Shown: positions 25,320 to 37,800 of the stretch, piece after piece
Position numbering within the stretch: position 1 is the first letter of the stretch
How the letters are laid out: each line of letters begins with the position of its first letter
Source of the DNA: Azadirachta indica
Taxonomy: Eukaryota > Streptophyta > Magnoliopsida > Sapindales > Meliaceae
Assembly: GCA_022749755.1 (NCBI GenBank)
Contig: CM040448.1
Coordinates: 7,996,481 to 8,060,480, forward strand
Direction: 5' to 3'
DNA: 64,000 bases
Notes under the pieces: model-generated
What the model saw: the letters and a program-made list of their open reading frames with translations, nothing else
What the model was told of the DNA's origin: nothing
Databases searched by the model: none
Made by a program: the position numbers and the translations under genes

Positions 25320-27110
25320 CAATGCTAGTCAATAACAATATCCCGGTAGTTATGTGTGAGAAATGAAATGGGCCATGTTTTGGGAAACATCAGAGGTATA
25401 ATAAAGTGAATATTGATGCTTCAGGTGAATGCATTGCAAATGTCTTAAGATTCATAATAATAATTTAACATGGACATCACAGAACCACTAACACGAGGCA
25501 TTAAAATCAAACTAGCCGGTCGTGATGAGATCTCAACCGTAGTTGCATTATATGAAAGCTTGCTGGGTTTTTGTTTTAATTGTGGTTACGTTGGGATATT
25601 CTTAGAGAGTGCACAGAGTTGTAAGGTATGACAACACACTCACAGAGTTAACCAAGAAATTCAAGTATGGGTAGTGGATTAGAGCTCCCAACACAGAGCG
25701 AATAAGAAGCGTTGAGAGAAAGCAGAAAGGACAAGATTCAGGAATGAACACAACCATAAAGTTGCAGCAAAACATCAACGCAAAAAGGCTTACGCGAGCG
25801 GCTGCACTAACCCCCGACGAAGACCATAAGCAGTAGAAAACTCGATAGAGACTATTTTGTTAAAGATCACCGACTACTAGAAGAAACAACCACTCGCAAC
25901 AAATTCAATGAAGAGGCAACTGAAATATTATGGAACATTCAGAAAAAAGGCCAACCACTAATGAACACGTAACAATGTTAGATCTCATTGGTTCTATAAA
26001 GGGGCCCACGCAACCCCTGGCCAGAAAAAGAAGTTCTGAGAATTGTTGTCAAACAAGGTTGACATTTAGGATCAATCCAAGTTATAATTATCGAGGCCAA
26101 CACACAACAAAATAACATAACTGGCACAACAAAGAAATGGAAAAGACGAGAAAGAGAACAATAGAAGATAGAAGTCTATACAACCCAAACACATGCCCAC
26201 AATAAGATAAACATAGCTGATGATGAAAAAGAACTTGGAGTCTTGGAGCCAACTACGAAAAATAATCTTCACTCTCCCTAGTTTGCTCAATAGAAGGTCA
26301 AAGGTCAATAATGTCCAACCAAATTCTCTCTCTATCCCTCCCCGCACCACAACTTACTTTCCAAATTGAGTTAATGCAAGTGACGTCGGGTGTTGGCCCT
26401 GCTTGGACAAATGAAGGTGTTGTGCTAGAATGTTTGGGGACTATGGAACCCCCAAACAATCTGAGCATTATAGGAAGTTTTCCACCAATACAAGGTAGAA
26501 TTGGTTTTTTGTGCGAGATAAAATTGACTACAAAATAGTTTGGTTTACTAATGATTAGACCCAATTATGACTCTTCTTTTTCAGTATGTAGACGTAGGTT
26601 GAGTGGTGGTCTTGCTTTATTATGGAATTTAGATACAAGCCTAAAAATCCTCTCTTGTTACAATTGTCATGTAACTGTTGTGATCAATATTAGAGGAGAA
26701 GTATGGAGATTTACTAGATTTTACGGCCATCTGGCAGCCTCAGAAAAAGTTAAGTTCACACTTAAACTTTGATTAGTAGACTAGTTAATCTTTTCTCTAT
26801 ACGTTGGTTATGTAGAGGAGACTTTAATCAAATCCTTAGTCCATGCGAGAAAAAGGGGGGTTATGGAAAAGCTCTGAAGTTATGTGGCAGTTCCAAAAAG
26901 TTTTAAAAGAATGTGACTTTTTAGACATGGGCTTCTCTGAATCTCTTTACAAGTGGTCTAATAGATGAGAAGGTTCTTGCTTAATTCAAGAGAGACTAGG
27001 CAGGTTTCTTGCCTCTCCTATGTGGACACAAAAGTCTCGGGGAGCTTTCGTTACTTATTTAAAAACTCAAGCTTTTAAAACTCACCTCTCCTGGCAACTC
27101 TAAAATAATT
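25320..27110 (+). pseudogene. LINE (L1-type) non-LTR retrotransposon remnant
   Basis: Two decayed LINE parts are visible. At 25470-25625 the frame reads MDITEPLTRGIKIKL and then LLGFCFNCGYVG, the pattern of the plant LINE ORF1 zinc-knuckle region (CxxCGxxGH, with later Cys/His lost). At 26330-27110 broken frames match the apurinic endonuclease of ORF2: LSGGLALLWN, WRFTRFYGH, CRGDFNQIL (26811-26840, with the GDFN catalytic motif) and a damaged TWSN...ERLDR-like block. Stops and frameshifts interrupt throughout, and the reverse transcriptase is not visible. The Copia LTR starts soon after, so the LINE is either cut by it or 3'-truncated. Confidence 0.75.
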
Positions 27111-27149
27111 ACAGAAGTAGAAAACCAGGATAGATAATGTCCTACGAGG

Positions 27150-27507
27150 TGAAGAAAACAGTCCTAAACCAGACATTCAAGCCTTAGGAAGAATGAGCAT
27201 TTGTCTAGCCCAACATGCTCAACAAAAAAAACTACCAACAGATACAAAAAGAAAAAGAACCTAAACACATGTACTGTAGAAACAAACACTATATAGATCA
27301 TATGCATAATCCATACAGAGAGAATTTTGCAATTTTTTATGTTAACGATAGTGTGTTTCTACAGGATTAGTATAGGATAATTTGCATAGCATTCTTTAGG
27401 GTTAAAACTTAGTCATTTTTGCCTCGTATAAAAAGGCATCATTGTAATATTTGTATAGCTAGCTTTTTTCATCAATATATACATAGGTTTTTCACCTAAA
27501 AGTTAAC
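27150..27507 (+). repeat. Left LTR of the Copia element
   Basis: About 358 bp matching the right LTR at 42635-42924 with many substitutions and indels. It contains a TATA-like GTATAAAAAGGCATC near 27426 (right LTR: CAATAAAAGGCATT), the likely promoter. The end is set by the primer binding site that follows. Confidence 0.75.
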
Positions 27508-27519
27508 TTGGTATCGAGC
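27508..27519 (+). other. Primer binding site of the Copia element
   Basis: TTGGTATCGAGCC resembles the TGGTATCAGAGC complement of the initiator methionine tRNA 3' end, with one base lost. It sits between the left LTR and the Gag start. Confidence 0.65.
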
Positions 27520-27520
27520 C

Positions 27521-28560
27521 ATGGCTGCTAGTAGCAACAATAATATAGTTAGCTTGAATCCTGCTCCAATAACTCAATCAAGCACTTTATTTGTATTTGT
27601 TGCCTCTATCAAGCTTACCAACTTTAATTACTTGCTGTGGAATACACAAAGTCTACCTAACATACGGGCAAATGATCTTGAAAGTTTCATAGATGATAAT
27701 TAATCAACCTAGAAGGAAGATTGTAAGTGTAGACCAAGAACAAAACGCCATCACTAGGATCAATCCTAAGTATCTAATCTGAGAAAGGCAAAATCATATA
27801 TTGATGAGCTGGTGTTGCTTCCCTCCATGATTGACTTCTTGGCACCATCCTAGAATACAAGAACTCACTTGACCTGTAAAATGCTCTGGAAAAACATTTC
27901 TTAGCACAAACTATTACAAGAACAATGCAATTAAGAAGTGAAATTCATAAGACTAAAAAGGAAGGTATGTCAATGAATGACTATTACCTTAAGATGAAGT
28001 TTTTGGTGGAGGATCTAAGGTGTGTTGGAAATCATGTTGCTGATGATGAACTGATTTTATTCTTGATGGAGGGCCTAGGGTCAGAATATGATCCTATAGT
28101 AGTTAATATTACCTCCAAGGCAAAGAGATTACTTATCCAAGAGGTCTATTCCATACTCCTCAGACATGTATATAGGGTGGAAAATAATTAGTCAAATGAA
28201 AACATCAGCTTGGTCACAAATTTGTCTGCAAACTATGTGCAATCTGGATACAACATGCTTCAGTAAAAGAAACTGGATTGGAGGAGTAAAACAAAACCAA
28301 TATGGTGGCAAGTTTGGGAAGAAAGACAAAGAGAAGTCACCTAGTAAAGATGGCAATAGACCTGTATGCCTAATTTGCTTCAAACCAGGCTATGAAGCTT
28401 ACAAATGCTGGCACAAGTTTAACAAAAAGTTCACTCCAAGGTATGGTGGAAGAAAATATCAGAAGCAAGCTTATATTGCAAGCCCTGAGACCACCCTTGA
28501 CCTAATATGCTACTTAGATAATGGAGTTTCAAATCACGTTACCTACAATCTTTGCTAATC
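27521..28560 (+). pseudogene. Copia Gag and start of protease (broken)
   Basis: The start MAASSNNNIVSLNP is followed by IKLTNFNYLLW and ANDLESFIDDN, the N-terminal Gag block of plant Copia. A second open stretch (27925-28191) reads MSMNDYYLKMKFLVEDL and LFLMEGLGSEYDPIVVN (UBN2-type Gag). At about 28360-28420 the zinc knuckle reads CLICFKPGYEAYKC, with the His replaced by Tyr. Near 28510 the protease active site reads YLDNGVSNHVT where DSGA is expected, so the catalytic triad is altered (Ser to Asn, Ala to Val). Stops separate the pieces. Confidence 0.85.
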
Positions 28561-28803
28561 TCTGCATAGGAACTAAATTCAAGGGGTAAGATCAACTAGG
28601 AGTAGGTAATGAAAACTAATTCAAAATCATTCATATTGGTTATGCATCATTGCCCAAAACACACATATAAATGATTAAACAACTTCACCTGAGAGATTTA
28701 TTATATGTACCTACAATAACCAAAAATTTGATTAGTGTATCTAAATTAATATTTAATAACAATGTAAATATCCCTTTTGAAAACCACTTATTGATAAAGT
28801 ACA

Positions 28804-28920
28804 AGGTCATTTTCATATACCTCTCTTGAGGTATTTAGAAATATCAGTTTGCTGCAAGTTATGGAGAAAGACTCACTTACCTTCACTGGACCATCCATCA
28901 CTGTTAGTTGACCGTTATCG
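28804..28920 (+). repeat. Left terminal inverted repeat of the MuDR-type MULE
   Basis: It pairs with 39680-39795 as an inverted repeat; most mismatches are transitions. It begins AGGTCATTTTCATATACC. Confidence 0.8.
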
Positions 28921-30189
28921 CAGAAGGTGAAATCGTAAATGCATGTTGATTAAAGAACTTACATCTTGTCAAAGACATCATTTCCATGCAACATGCTCTG
29001 AACTGAGAGAACAACAGCTAGGAATAGATCTATTTCTCAGCCCACGACAATAGTGAAATCTACGATTTTTCCTCTTAATCAAACTTCTATGAAAGCCAAG
29101 CCTAGGATAATGAATGTTGTGGTTAATCAAGGAGGGAAAAATTCGTGCCAAGTAACAGGGGTGTTGGTATATATGTAGTGAGAGAAAACCTATCTCGATT
29201 AGTTTATTTGTCTGTGGATAATACACTTCATAATAAAAAATTGAAGACTCAAGCTGGATTCCCATCAATCAAACAAGGCTTTGAAGATGAGTTTAAGGTA
29301 AGCTTGCAGATGCAGAGACCTGTTGTTGCATGAATGAAATAATAAGCATCAATGCTATTTCAATCTGTGGATTATACTTTGCATGTAGAAATTGTAGTGA
29401 TTTATCACAAAATCGAGTATATTTTTTATGTTATTGGGTTGCATTACTGTATTGTTTGGCTTGACAATGAGTTCATGTTACTTTATGTCACTCATTCTAT
29501 ATAGGTATGAGGTTTATTACGTGGTTTTCACATTTTCCTATAGTTAATCTCAAGTTCAACTACATTCGGTGGTGTTTTAGTTATACTTGAAGAGGTATTT
29601 GTGTTTTATCATAGTATCCTTTTGAACTAAATAGTTAACATGATTGTTGTGATATCAAGTGCTTGGTTTACTTTGGTTTCAAAAGTTTGTATATTATGGC
29701 CAAAAGGTATATTCATCACTGTTATGCTTAGCTTTAACAGAACCAGTTTTCGTGCTTGCATTTATGCAATTTGGGTGGATGGCTACTACTTGTTTTGCTT
29801 TGGCTTTAAAAGTCTATATATTGTGGCCAGTTTCGGGGCACATTCAGCTAGCAATTAGGCTTGACTTGAGCTAAACTAGTTTTCGTGTTTGCTAAAATCA
29901 AGTTTAGAAAGTTTAGTAATATATGTTGTGACATATTGACATTGTTGTGCTTGGCTTCTGGTTTAAATGTAAATGTTTTTGGTGTGATATCGTTGTCATT
30001 TTTCATCACAACATGTTGTTAAGAAACTTGTTTTATGTAAATAGTTGCTTTCACACATAGTGAATACCTGTTATAAAATCATTTTCACAAAGTTACACCT
30101 ACTAAGTCCTCATTGACATCTGTGTTGAAGATGATAATGCATCCAATATTTCATAAGTTATAGATGATTCACTTGTATATAGTCTTGTT

Positions 30190-31750
30190 TCAGGCCTCCA
30201 AAATTTCAAGTGAGCTGCACTGTTGGTGGTAAAGATATTGACATTGTTAGAGTCTTCCCTGAAGAATACACTTTGCAGAAGCTACAGACTGATGTTTCAG
30301 ATGTGTGCTACCACAAGCAACAGTGTGAATGGGAATGTGTTACATTTGATTTTCGATTTCCATGGTCATAAGATAAGCTACCATTGACTACTGATGTTGA
30401 ATTGAATTTAGCTTTCAAAGAATTGCGGGACAAAAGATACGATTCCATCTTTCTTGAATTGAACCACCCAAGCTCAGTGCCTGAAACTGTAGTTGAATCT
30501 ACTCCACCTGATCATATTGTGTGTAATGACTTTGCATATGATTATGAACTTGATACTGAAGATGAATCACAGGTTAAAGCTACTTCGGGTAACATAATGC
30601 CTAGGTTATAAACTGTTGAAGTTATAAGTACTCAATATGACACCAATGAGAGGATAAATTTGACACCACAAACAAATGAAATCGCATAGCCTAAAGATCA
30701 CAGTGAGTTAATAGCTTCTAATTTAGAGGATGACCTGCTAAATGCCAGAACGATGCTTTTAGATGGTAGAATGTCTAACTACAAATCCAGGAATAATAGT
30801 GATGTGTTACTTGATGAGGAAGATGAAAATACACCAACCAACAGATATAAAAGGAATAGTGAGGGCTTGAATACTACTTGGATGCATATATAAGCATGGT
30901 ACTAAAGGTAGGACATACTTTTTACACAGTCTATAACTTCCAAAGATTTTGAAGATTTATGCAGTCAAACATGGTTTTCGGTTAAAAAGGCTAAAAAATG
31001 AGAAGTTGAGTGCAACATATAAATGTGCAGCTAGTGATTATGGTTAGAAGATATATACCAGCCCCACTTGAGATAGATTATCGTTTCATATTAAAACATT
31101 CAATCCTAGATATAGTTATGGTAAAGTCTATAACAATTGGGAAGCCAACTCAACTTGGATTGCTTGCCAATTCTTGCATTTATTCAATGCCAATCCAGAT
31201 ATTAACATAAAAATGATTGCCAGTGAACTGCAGAGGAGGTATAAACTGTGACATATGCATCCATCAGGTTATATAGAGCTAGAATGAAAGCATTGGAACT
31301 TCTTAAAGTAGATCACAACGCTTCATACTGCAAGTTTGAGAGGTATGTAGCAGCTATCAAGCAAACTAATCTTAGCAAACTAATCCGTGTTCCATAGTTG
31401 ACTTACATAAAACATAGGCACTTAGTGATATGAACCATACATTCAACAGGCTCTTTGCAAGTTTTGATATACAAAGGAGAAGTTTCTTTGCGGGTCGTAG
31501 ACCTTTCATAGGTTTGGATGGCTGCCATCTTAGAGGGCCATAGAAACTGGCAACTGTGGAATTTATCCTCCTATTGCTAGTATAGTGGAAAGTGAAAATC
31601 AATAGTCATGGGACTGTTTCCTTATGGAAAGTGAAAATCAATAGCAATTTGGGTGAATGAGGGTCAAGGCCTTTGTTTTGCAACTGACAGGCAAAATAGT
31701 GTATTAATATCATTGGAACAACATTTTTCTTGTGTTAACACAAGATATTG
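30190..31750 (+). pseudogene. MULE transposase, N-terminal half (split by a nested LTR element)
   Basis: After a probable 3' splice site near 30194 the frame reads VSCTVGGKDIDIVRVFPEEY and later WECVTFDFRFPW, the MuDR N-terminal region. An acidic linker follows (30384-30610). Then come the DNA-binding zinc region remnant (YKCAASDYG near 31005-31035, FHIKTFNP, NSTWIACQFL) and the catalytic-domain start with RRSFFAGRRPFIGLDGCHL near 31470-31530, which contains the first catalytic Asp. The sequence TRYCC at about 31733-31754 is the last codon block before the inserted LTR. Several stops and frameshifts show that the gene is dead. Confidence 0.8.
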
Positions 31751-31759
31751 TTGCTAGCA

Positions 31760-33225
31760 TGTAATACTCGAATTTAATATTGATGAAAATGTGTATATGT
31801 TAGGCACTTGTATATGTATATATATGTAGAAGTTAGAAGAAGAGTACATTTATTTGGGATGAATTATTTTATTAGAGATAGATATGTTTATATTTAAAAA
31901 AAAATTGAGTAATAAAATTTTAATGTGGGTTAAAAGTTAAAAAAAAAAAGGTTAAGGGTTAGTGTGAAATTTTAAAAAAAATCCATAATGCTTCCTTCCA
32001 CTTTGTCTAGGTCGGTTAGGAAAAAAAAAAAAAGAAAAAGAAAAGAGCAAAGCAAGAGGAAGAGGGGACATGTGGCACAAAAGAAAAGAAAATGTGTAAG
32101 TCTATATGTATTGGTCCAATGAAGGAAAGGCAGTTGGCGGGAAAAAGAAAAAACAAATGGTGTAAACGATGGGAATAATGTATAAATGCCTTCCTTACCT
32201 TTTGTTTTGGTGCTCAATTAATTTAGCAAACTCAGTAACCACAAGAAGAAGAAGAAAAAGAGAGAAGGAAAGAAAGGCAGAAGGAGAACCAACTTAGAGG
32301 TGATTGGAAGAAGAAGGAGAAAGCAGCAAACATAGAAATGTCACGCATCTAGTAAATAGTTATTTTTATGTATTTAGTAGATTTTAATTTTAAAACTGAA
32401 AAATATGGTGTTTTATTATAATTGATGTTTTGATAAATATATATAAAATTCTTGAATCACTATGTGTTGATCTAATTAATTATTTTTCGAATTGGATTTT
32501 AATAATAATTTTTATAGGAATGTTATATTTACAAATACAGTGAGAAAATTGTATCAACATGTATTATATTCTTATAAATGTATGATTTGTATGAAAATAT
32601 CGCAAAATAATTTGATTAATGAAAATATGATGGTCATAGTTGTTGTTGTGATGTGACACCGATGTTTGGAACGACGGTCTCTGAAAATAATGGCTCTATA
32701 AGTCGTTTTTGTTGGGACGATGGTCTCTGAGAATAATGCCTTTAAAGTACGTATGGTCAATTTTTGGGGCGGCAGTCCTTCAAAATAATCCCTGTAAAGA
32801 TCGCAAGAAAAAAATTAATGGAATTTTTTTTTTTATAATGGAATTAATTTGTTTTGCATTATTTATGTGAATATTAAAAGTGAGAATTTAATTTAATATT
32901 CTACTATACTCTTTGTTGGAAATTAAGAAATATTTTTATATTCAAATTTGTTTATTATAAATTTTAAAACTGTCTTTTATGTATAAATGTCTACTGAACA
33001 TTAGCTCACCCCTACTTTTCAAGTTTTTGGTATTTGTTAGAGTTAGAATGAATAAGAGCCCAAGGATACTCTAAGATGAGGGCTTTGCTATATTTGGAAT
33101 TGGGTAATTATAAATGCAAGAGTTTAAGCTATATGGTTTTGATATGTTTTTTATTTAGTGTTTGAATATTTTCGTGACACCCTAATTCGACGCTATTTTC
33201 TTAATGTCGGATTCGGAGTGTTACA
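31760..33225 (+). repeat. Left LTR of the LARD-like element
   Basis: 1466 bp, starting TGTAATACTCGAATTTAATA and ending GGAGTGTTACA. It aligns along its length with 35581-36965. It contains a short tandem repeat at about 32665-32800. Confidence 0.9.
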
Positions 33226-35580
33226 ATGTTGGTATCAGAGCATAGGTTATGATTCTGTAGACTTTAATAAATATGATTTGAGTGTTTTTTTGTTAGATTT
33301 AATATTAAGTGTTATTGATTAAAATAAAGGTTTAAGCAGACCTTTAAGATGTGATTGATTGTTTAGGTAATTATTTACAAAATTATTTTTCATATTGGAT
33401 ATTAGAGTAATGCAGCGGAAGCGTGATTTATTATGATTATGTAATTGGGAGTATAGGTAGAAGATTTTATTTTAATTGAGATATTAGTGATGATGAATTT
33501 GAAAGGCAAATTTCTTTAAAAGGGTGGAGAATGATAAAGTTGAGAGGTATTATCTAAGCTATATTGTTGGATTTAATAAGTGGCTTTTGAGTTGATTTGT
33601 ATTTGAGATTCAAAACCCCAATAATATGATGTTATATTTACAATGATTGGGAAATAAGGATTTTTAATTTAAGAGTTTGATAAGGATTGACTCATATGTA
33701 TTTTACAAGGATTGTGATTCCCTGGACGGGAGAAACTTAAGTTATAAATACATGAGATATAAAATAGTTAATATCTACTTTTTAAGGGAGAGGATTTTGA
33801 GGAGATTGGAGAAGACCCTAAAGAGAAATTCAAGATCAAGGATGTACATTTATCTATTGGTTTGTTGTAGCAGAATAAGAGTACATGATTAGAGTTTAAG
33901 CATGTTAGAAGACTAGAACCTTACAGAATTTTGTGCTTACAAAACTTATGTGAAAAGGAAAATTTGCGTATTTTGATTTTGAATATAGATGTTTGATACA
34001 TCAACTTAGACATCTAAATGAATATATCAAAATCAGATTTGTTAAAATCGAAAGGGATAACAAATTTTTATGAATTTTCAAAGTGGACTCAAGTATAATG
34101 GAAATTTTTTTTTTATTTCAGCAGGTCCCACGTATTGCAAAATTATTTTGACACATTTATATTCTCCCAAAAATTATGAAATTTGTTATACTACTTGGGC
34201 TATATGTCCAGCTTAATTCTGGAAAGTTTCATGATCATTTGAATTGAGAATGATTTGTTATTAATTTTTTAATTTAGTAAGTTCAATGCTGAAAACTGTT
34301 TTACAGATTTTATGTGTGGTGAAAAATAAATTGTTTTGAATAGTTGTTGATGTTATAAAGCTTTGCAATTTTTATGTTCAATAGCTTCATATGTCATCTT
34401 AATTTCTGCAATATTTTACAATATTTGGTGAAGGGAACAATTTATGAAAAACCAAAGAATGAGGATTGTTCTGTTTGAGACTGATTTTACATTACAATAT
34501 CAAATTTGGAAATTATTATTGTAAGGAAATTTGAGGACTTCATATGTTATAACTTGTAGAAATTCTATTGATGTGATCTTTTGTTAAAAATGTTATTATG
34601 TTATTAATATTTGAGGATGCTTCAAATTAATCCAGTTCGCTTTAAACAAATTGCAGAATTTATGAGTATTTTTTATTATAAAAGTATTTTTACACATATA
34701 TTGGTATTTAAATATTAATGATTTGGTACTTATTCAGCATATTTTATAAGAGTAATATATCCTTTCTTTTTGAGTATTCGAAGTGCTTTAACAAGTATGT
34801 TTTGATTTATGAGCATCAATGTAGGACATATATATAAAAAGGGTTTTGTGCATGAAAATTAAGAAAACTTTTAAAATAAGAAGTCCTAAGTGTTTTCTTA
34901 AATCTTCATAGACTTTTCTTATGGAACATAGAATTCCGTTTAAATGGAGTAGATTTTATCGCTATATTTTGGTGTCATAAGTCATATTTTCATTTATATA
35001 CTCTAGCTCAATGTTCATACTCTTTATAGTTATGAAAAATCCTTAGGTGATGATTTGCCAAAAGCAAAACCATGTTTTTTTTTTTTTTTCGGAAAAGTGA
35101 AGAAAATAAGTTATGTTGTGTGCATATTCATCTTTCATATTGCGTTATTTGATAAAAGTGATTTTTTTGGTTTCACAAAGACTATGAAATAATTTGCTTA
35201 TTGAGTTGTTGCCCAATGTAGTTTTGTGATTCACAGGATTCAAAAAGTTTTTGTGAGAATATAGTTTGAAGTATGTTGTCTAAAAGTTTGATTTTAATAG
35301 TAGTTAAAGTTTTTAGTATCTAAAGAATATTTTTGATGTTTGACTGTTGTAATTATGAATTTCTTTAAGTGATGATTGGATTAATATTAATGCTGTTGTG
35401 CTATCAGAGGTTTCTGAGTTAAGTAAGACTTTGACTTATTCAGATATAAAGCATGATAGTTAATATTATAGGTTATTATTTAAGAAGCTATAGAGGAACG
35501 TAAGGTATAACAATTTATCCTTACTTGATTGATAAGATAGGTTAAATTTCGAGGATGAAATTTTTTAAGGTGGGGAGAAT
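33226..35580 (+). other. Interior of the LARD-like element, no coding seen
   Basis: Primer binding site at 33230-33241 and polypurine tract at 35567-35580. Between them is AT-rich sequence with stops in all frames and no Gag or Pol motif; the longest open stretch (33677-33892) shows no domain. Confidence 0.75.
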
Positions 35581-36965
35581 TGTAATACTCAAATTTAATA
35601 TTGATGAAAATGTGTATATGTTAGGCATTTGTATATGTTTATATATGTAGAAGTTAGTGATAGACATGTTTATATTTTAAAAAAAAAGATTTTGAGTAAT
35701 AAAATTTTAATGTGAGCCAAAAGTTGAAAAAAAAAGGTTAAGGGTTAGTGTGAAATTTTAAAAAAATCCATAATGCTTCCTTCTACTTTGCCTAGTAGGG
35801 GAAAAAAAAAGAAAAAGAAAAGAGCAAAGCAAAAGGAAGAGAGGACATGTGGCACAAAAGAAAAGAAAATGTGTAATTATATGTGTGTTGGTCCAATGAA
35901 GGAAAGGTAGTTGGTGGAAAAAAAAAAACACAAATGATGTAAACGGTGGGAATTATGTATAAATGCCCTCTTTACCTTTTGTTTTGGTGGTCAATTAATT
36001 TAGCAAACTCAGTAACAGAAAGAAGAAGAAAGAAAGAAAAGGAAAAAGAAGAACCAACTTCGAGGTGATGGGAAAGAGGAGGAGAAACTAACAAACATAA
36101 AATTGTCACGCGTCTAGTAGGTAGGTATTTACGTGTATTTGATAGATTTTGATTTTAAAACTAAAAAGTAGGGTGTTTTATTATAATTAATGTTTTGATA
36201 AAAGTATATAAAATTTCTGAATCACCACGTATTGATCTAATTAATTATTTTTCGAATCAAATTTCAATAGTAATTTTTATAGGAATGTTATATTTATAAA
36301 TATAGTGAAAAAATTATATCAACATGTGTTACTATCTTATAAATATATGATTTGTATGAAAATGTTACAAAATAATTTGATTAATGAAAATGTAATAGCC
36401 ATGGTTGTTGTTGTAATGTGACACAGGAATTTAAAACAACAGTCCCTGGAAATAATACTCCTAAAAGTCATTTCTGTTAGGTCGACGGTCCTTGAAAATA
36501 ATGCTCCTAAAAGTCGTTTCTGTTAGGGCGACGGTCCTTGAGAATAATGTCCGTAAAGTATGCAAGAAAAAAATTAATGAAATTAATGTGTTTTGTATTG
36601 TTTATATGAATATTAAAAGTGAGATTTTGATTTAATATTCTATTACATTCTTTGTTGGAAATTAAGATGTGTTTTTATGTTCAAATTTGTTTATTATAAA
36701 TTTTAAAACTGCCTTTGTGTATAAATATCTATTAGGCATTAGTTCACCCCTACTTTTCAGGTTTTTAGTATTTGTTGGAATCAAGATGAATAAGAGCTCA
36801 AGGATACTCCAAGATGAGGACTTTGCTATATTTAGAGTATTGTGCAATTATAGATGCAAGAGTTTGTGCTTTATGATTTTGATATATTTTTTATTTAGTG
36901 TTTGAATATTTTCGTAGCACCCTGATTCGACGCCACTTTCTTAATGTCAGATTCGAGGTGTTACA
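35581..36965 (+). repeat. Right LTR of the LARD-like element
   Basis: 1385 bp, starting TGTAATACTCAAATTTAATA and ending GAGGTGTTACA. It lacks roughly 50 bp present near the start of the left LTR and differs by scattered substitutions. It contains a tandem repeat at about 36437-36560. Confidence 0.9.
36437..36560 (+). repeat. Minisatellite inside the LARD LTR
   Basis: About three tandem units of roughly 50 bp, each containing a CCTTGAAAATAATGCTCCTA-like core followed by AAAAGTCGTTTCTGTTAGG. A more diverged series of three units lies at the matching place in the left LTR (about 32665-32800). Confidence 0.75.
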
Positions 36966-37800
36966 CGACATACCTATGCAAACTTCAGAAAGAAATTTCC
37001 TAGCACAGCACTGAAAAACCTTTTTTGGGTAGCTTGTAAGAGTACCAACAACTCAGAATTTTGGTAGTACATAGATCCATTAGTGAGGTAACTGACAAAT
37101 TGCTCACTAATATATCCTTTTACCGTATTAATGCAAACATCTCTTCATGCCAAGGGTGAAGACAACTCATGTTACAAACTACATGATTGAAAGTTTTAAT
37201 AATTGGATTAACCATTTCAGAGGGTTACCATTGAAAGTTTTATGATTGCTAGAGGAAATTCGAAGGAAGATAACGAAACTAATTCATAACAGGTGTCTAT
37301 TTAATGAAGCTAGTGATTTTGATTACAAGCATATGGATGCAAAAAAAAAAAATGTGTGTGCTTAGAATTCTACCATTTGTTGTTAAGAGGAGAATTGTGA
37401 AGCTTCAAGAAAAGGCGAGAGGTATGAGTGTTGTCTTCAGGAAAGTAAATCTATATAAGGTTTTGGTTGACAACTCAGATAGTGATGTTGTTTATTTAGG
37501 TTTAAATGAATGTGATTGTGGTGAGTGGTAAATCTTGGGCCTTCTATGCGTGCATGCAATCATATATATTACTACAATCCAAATAGATGTTGAAGTTTAT
37601 ATGTTTTACTATTTGAAAAAAGAAGCATGCATTAAGACATACACTCCATAACTTTACCCTATTTTAGTTGAAAATAGATGGCCTTTGGTCATTAACAATG
37701 AACTAAACCCTCTTGAAGTTAAAGGCAGACTAGAAGGCCAAAAAAAAAATAGAGATTAAAAGCCTAATGAGGAGAGAAAATTTAAACAAAGTTACTTAGT
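36966..37800 (+). pseudogene. MULE transposase, C-terminal half
   Basis: The host frame resumes directly after the nested LTR: RHTYANFRKKF, LKNLFWVACKSTNNSEFW. Stop-riddled sequence follows, then a SWIM-type zinc finger at about 37470-37560 (YKVLVDNSDSDVVYLGL, CDCGEW, then LLCVHAI in another frame). The metal ligands CxC and CxH are kept but separated by a stop/frameshift. An RRPKKK-like tail near 37730-37755 matches the GRPKK motif common after the SWIM domain in MuDR-type transposases. Confidence 0.75.

Larger units (their letters stand above)
31760..36965 (+). mobile_element. Non-coding LTR retrotransposon (LARD-like) nested in the MULE transposase
   Basis: Two long direct LTRs (31760-33225 and 35581-36965), each TG...CA, flank a 2.36-kb interior. 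The interior starts with a perfect TGGTATCAGAGC primer binding site (33230-33241) and ends in a polypurine tract (AAGGTGGGGAGAAT, 35567-35580). No gag-pol coding is recognisable in the interior, so the element is non-autonomous. LTR starts like TGTAATACTC and the site layout resemble Ty3/Gypsy-related large retrotransposon derivatives. Flanking pentamers TAGCA and CGACA are a diverged target duplication, supported by the host frame. Confidence 0.85.

Noticed and set aside
29145..29333. 62-codon open frame near the MULE left end
   Set aside because: It could be a 5' exon of the MULE transposase, but no family motif supports it, so it was not called as a gene.
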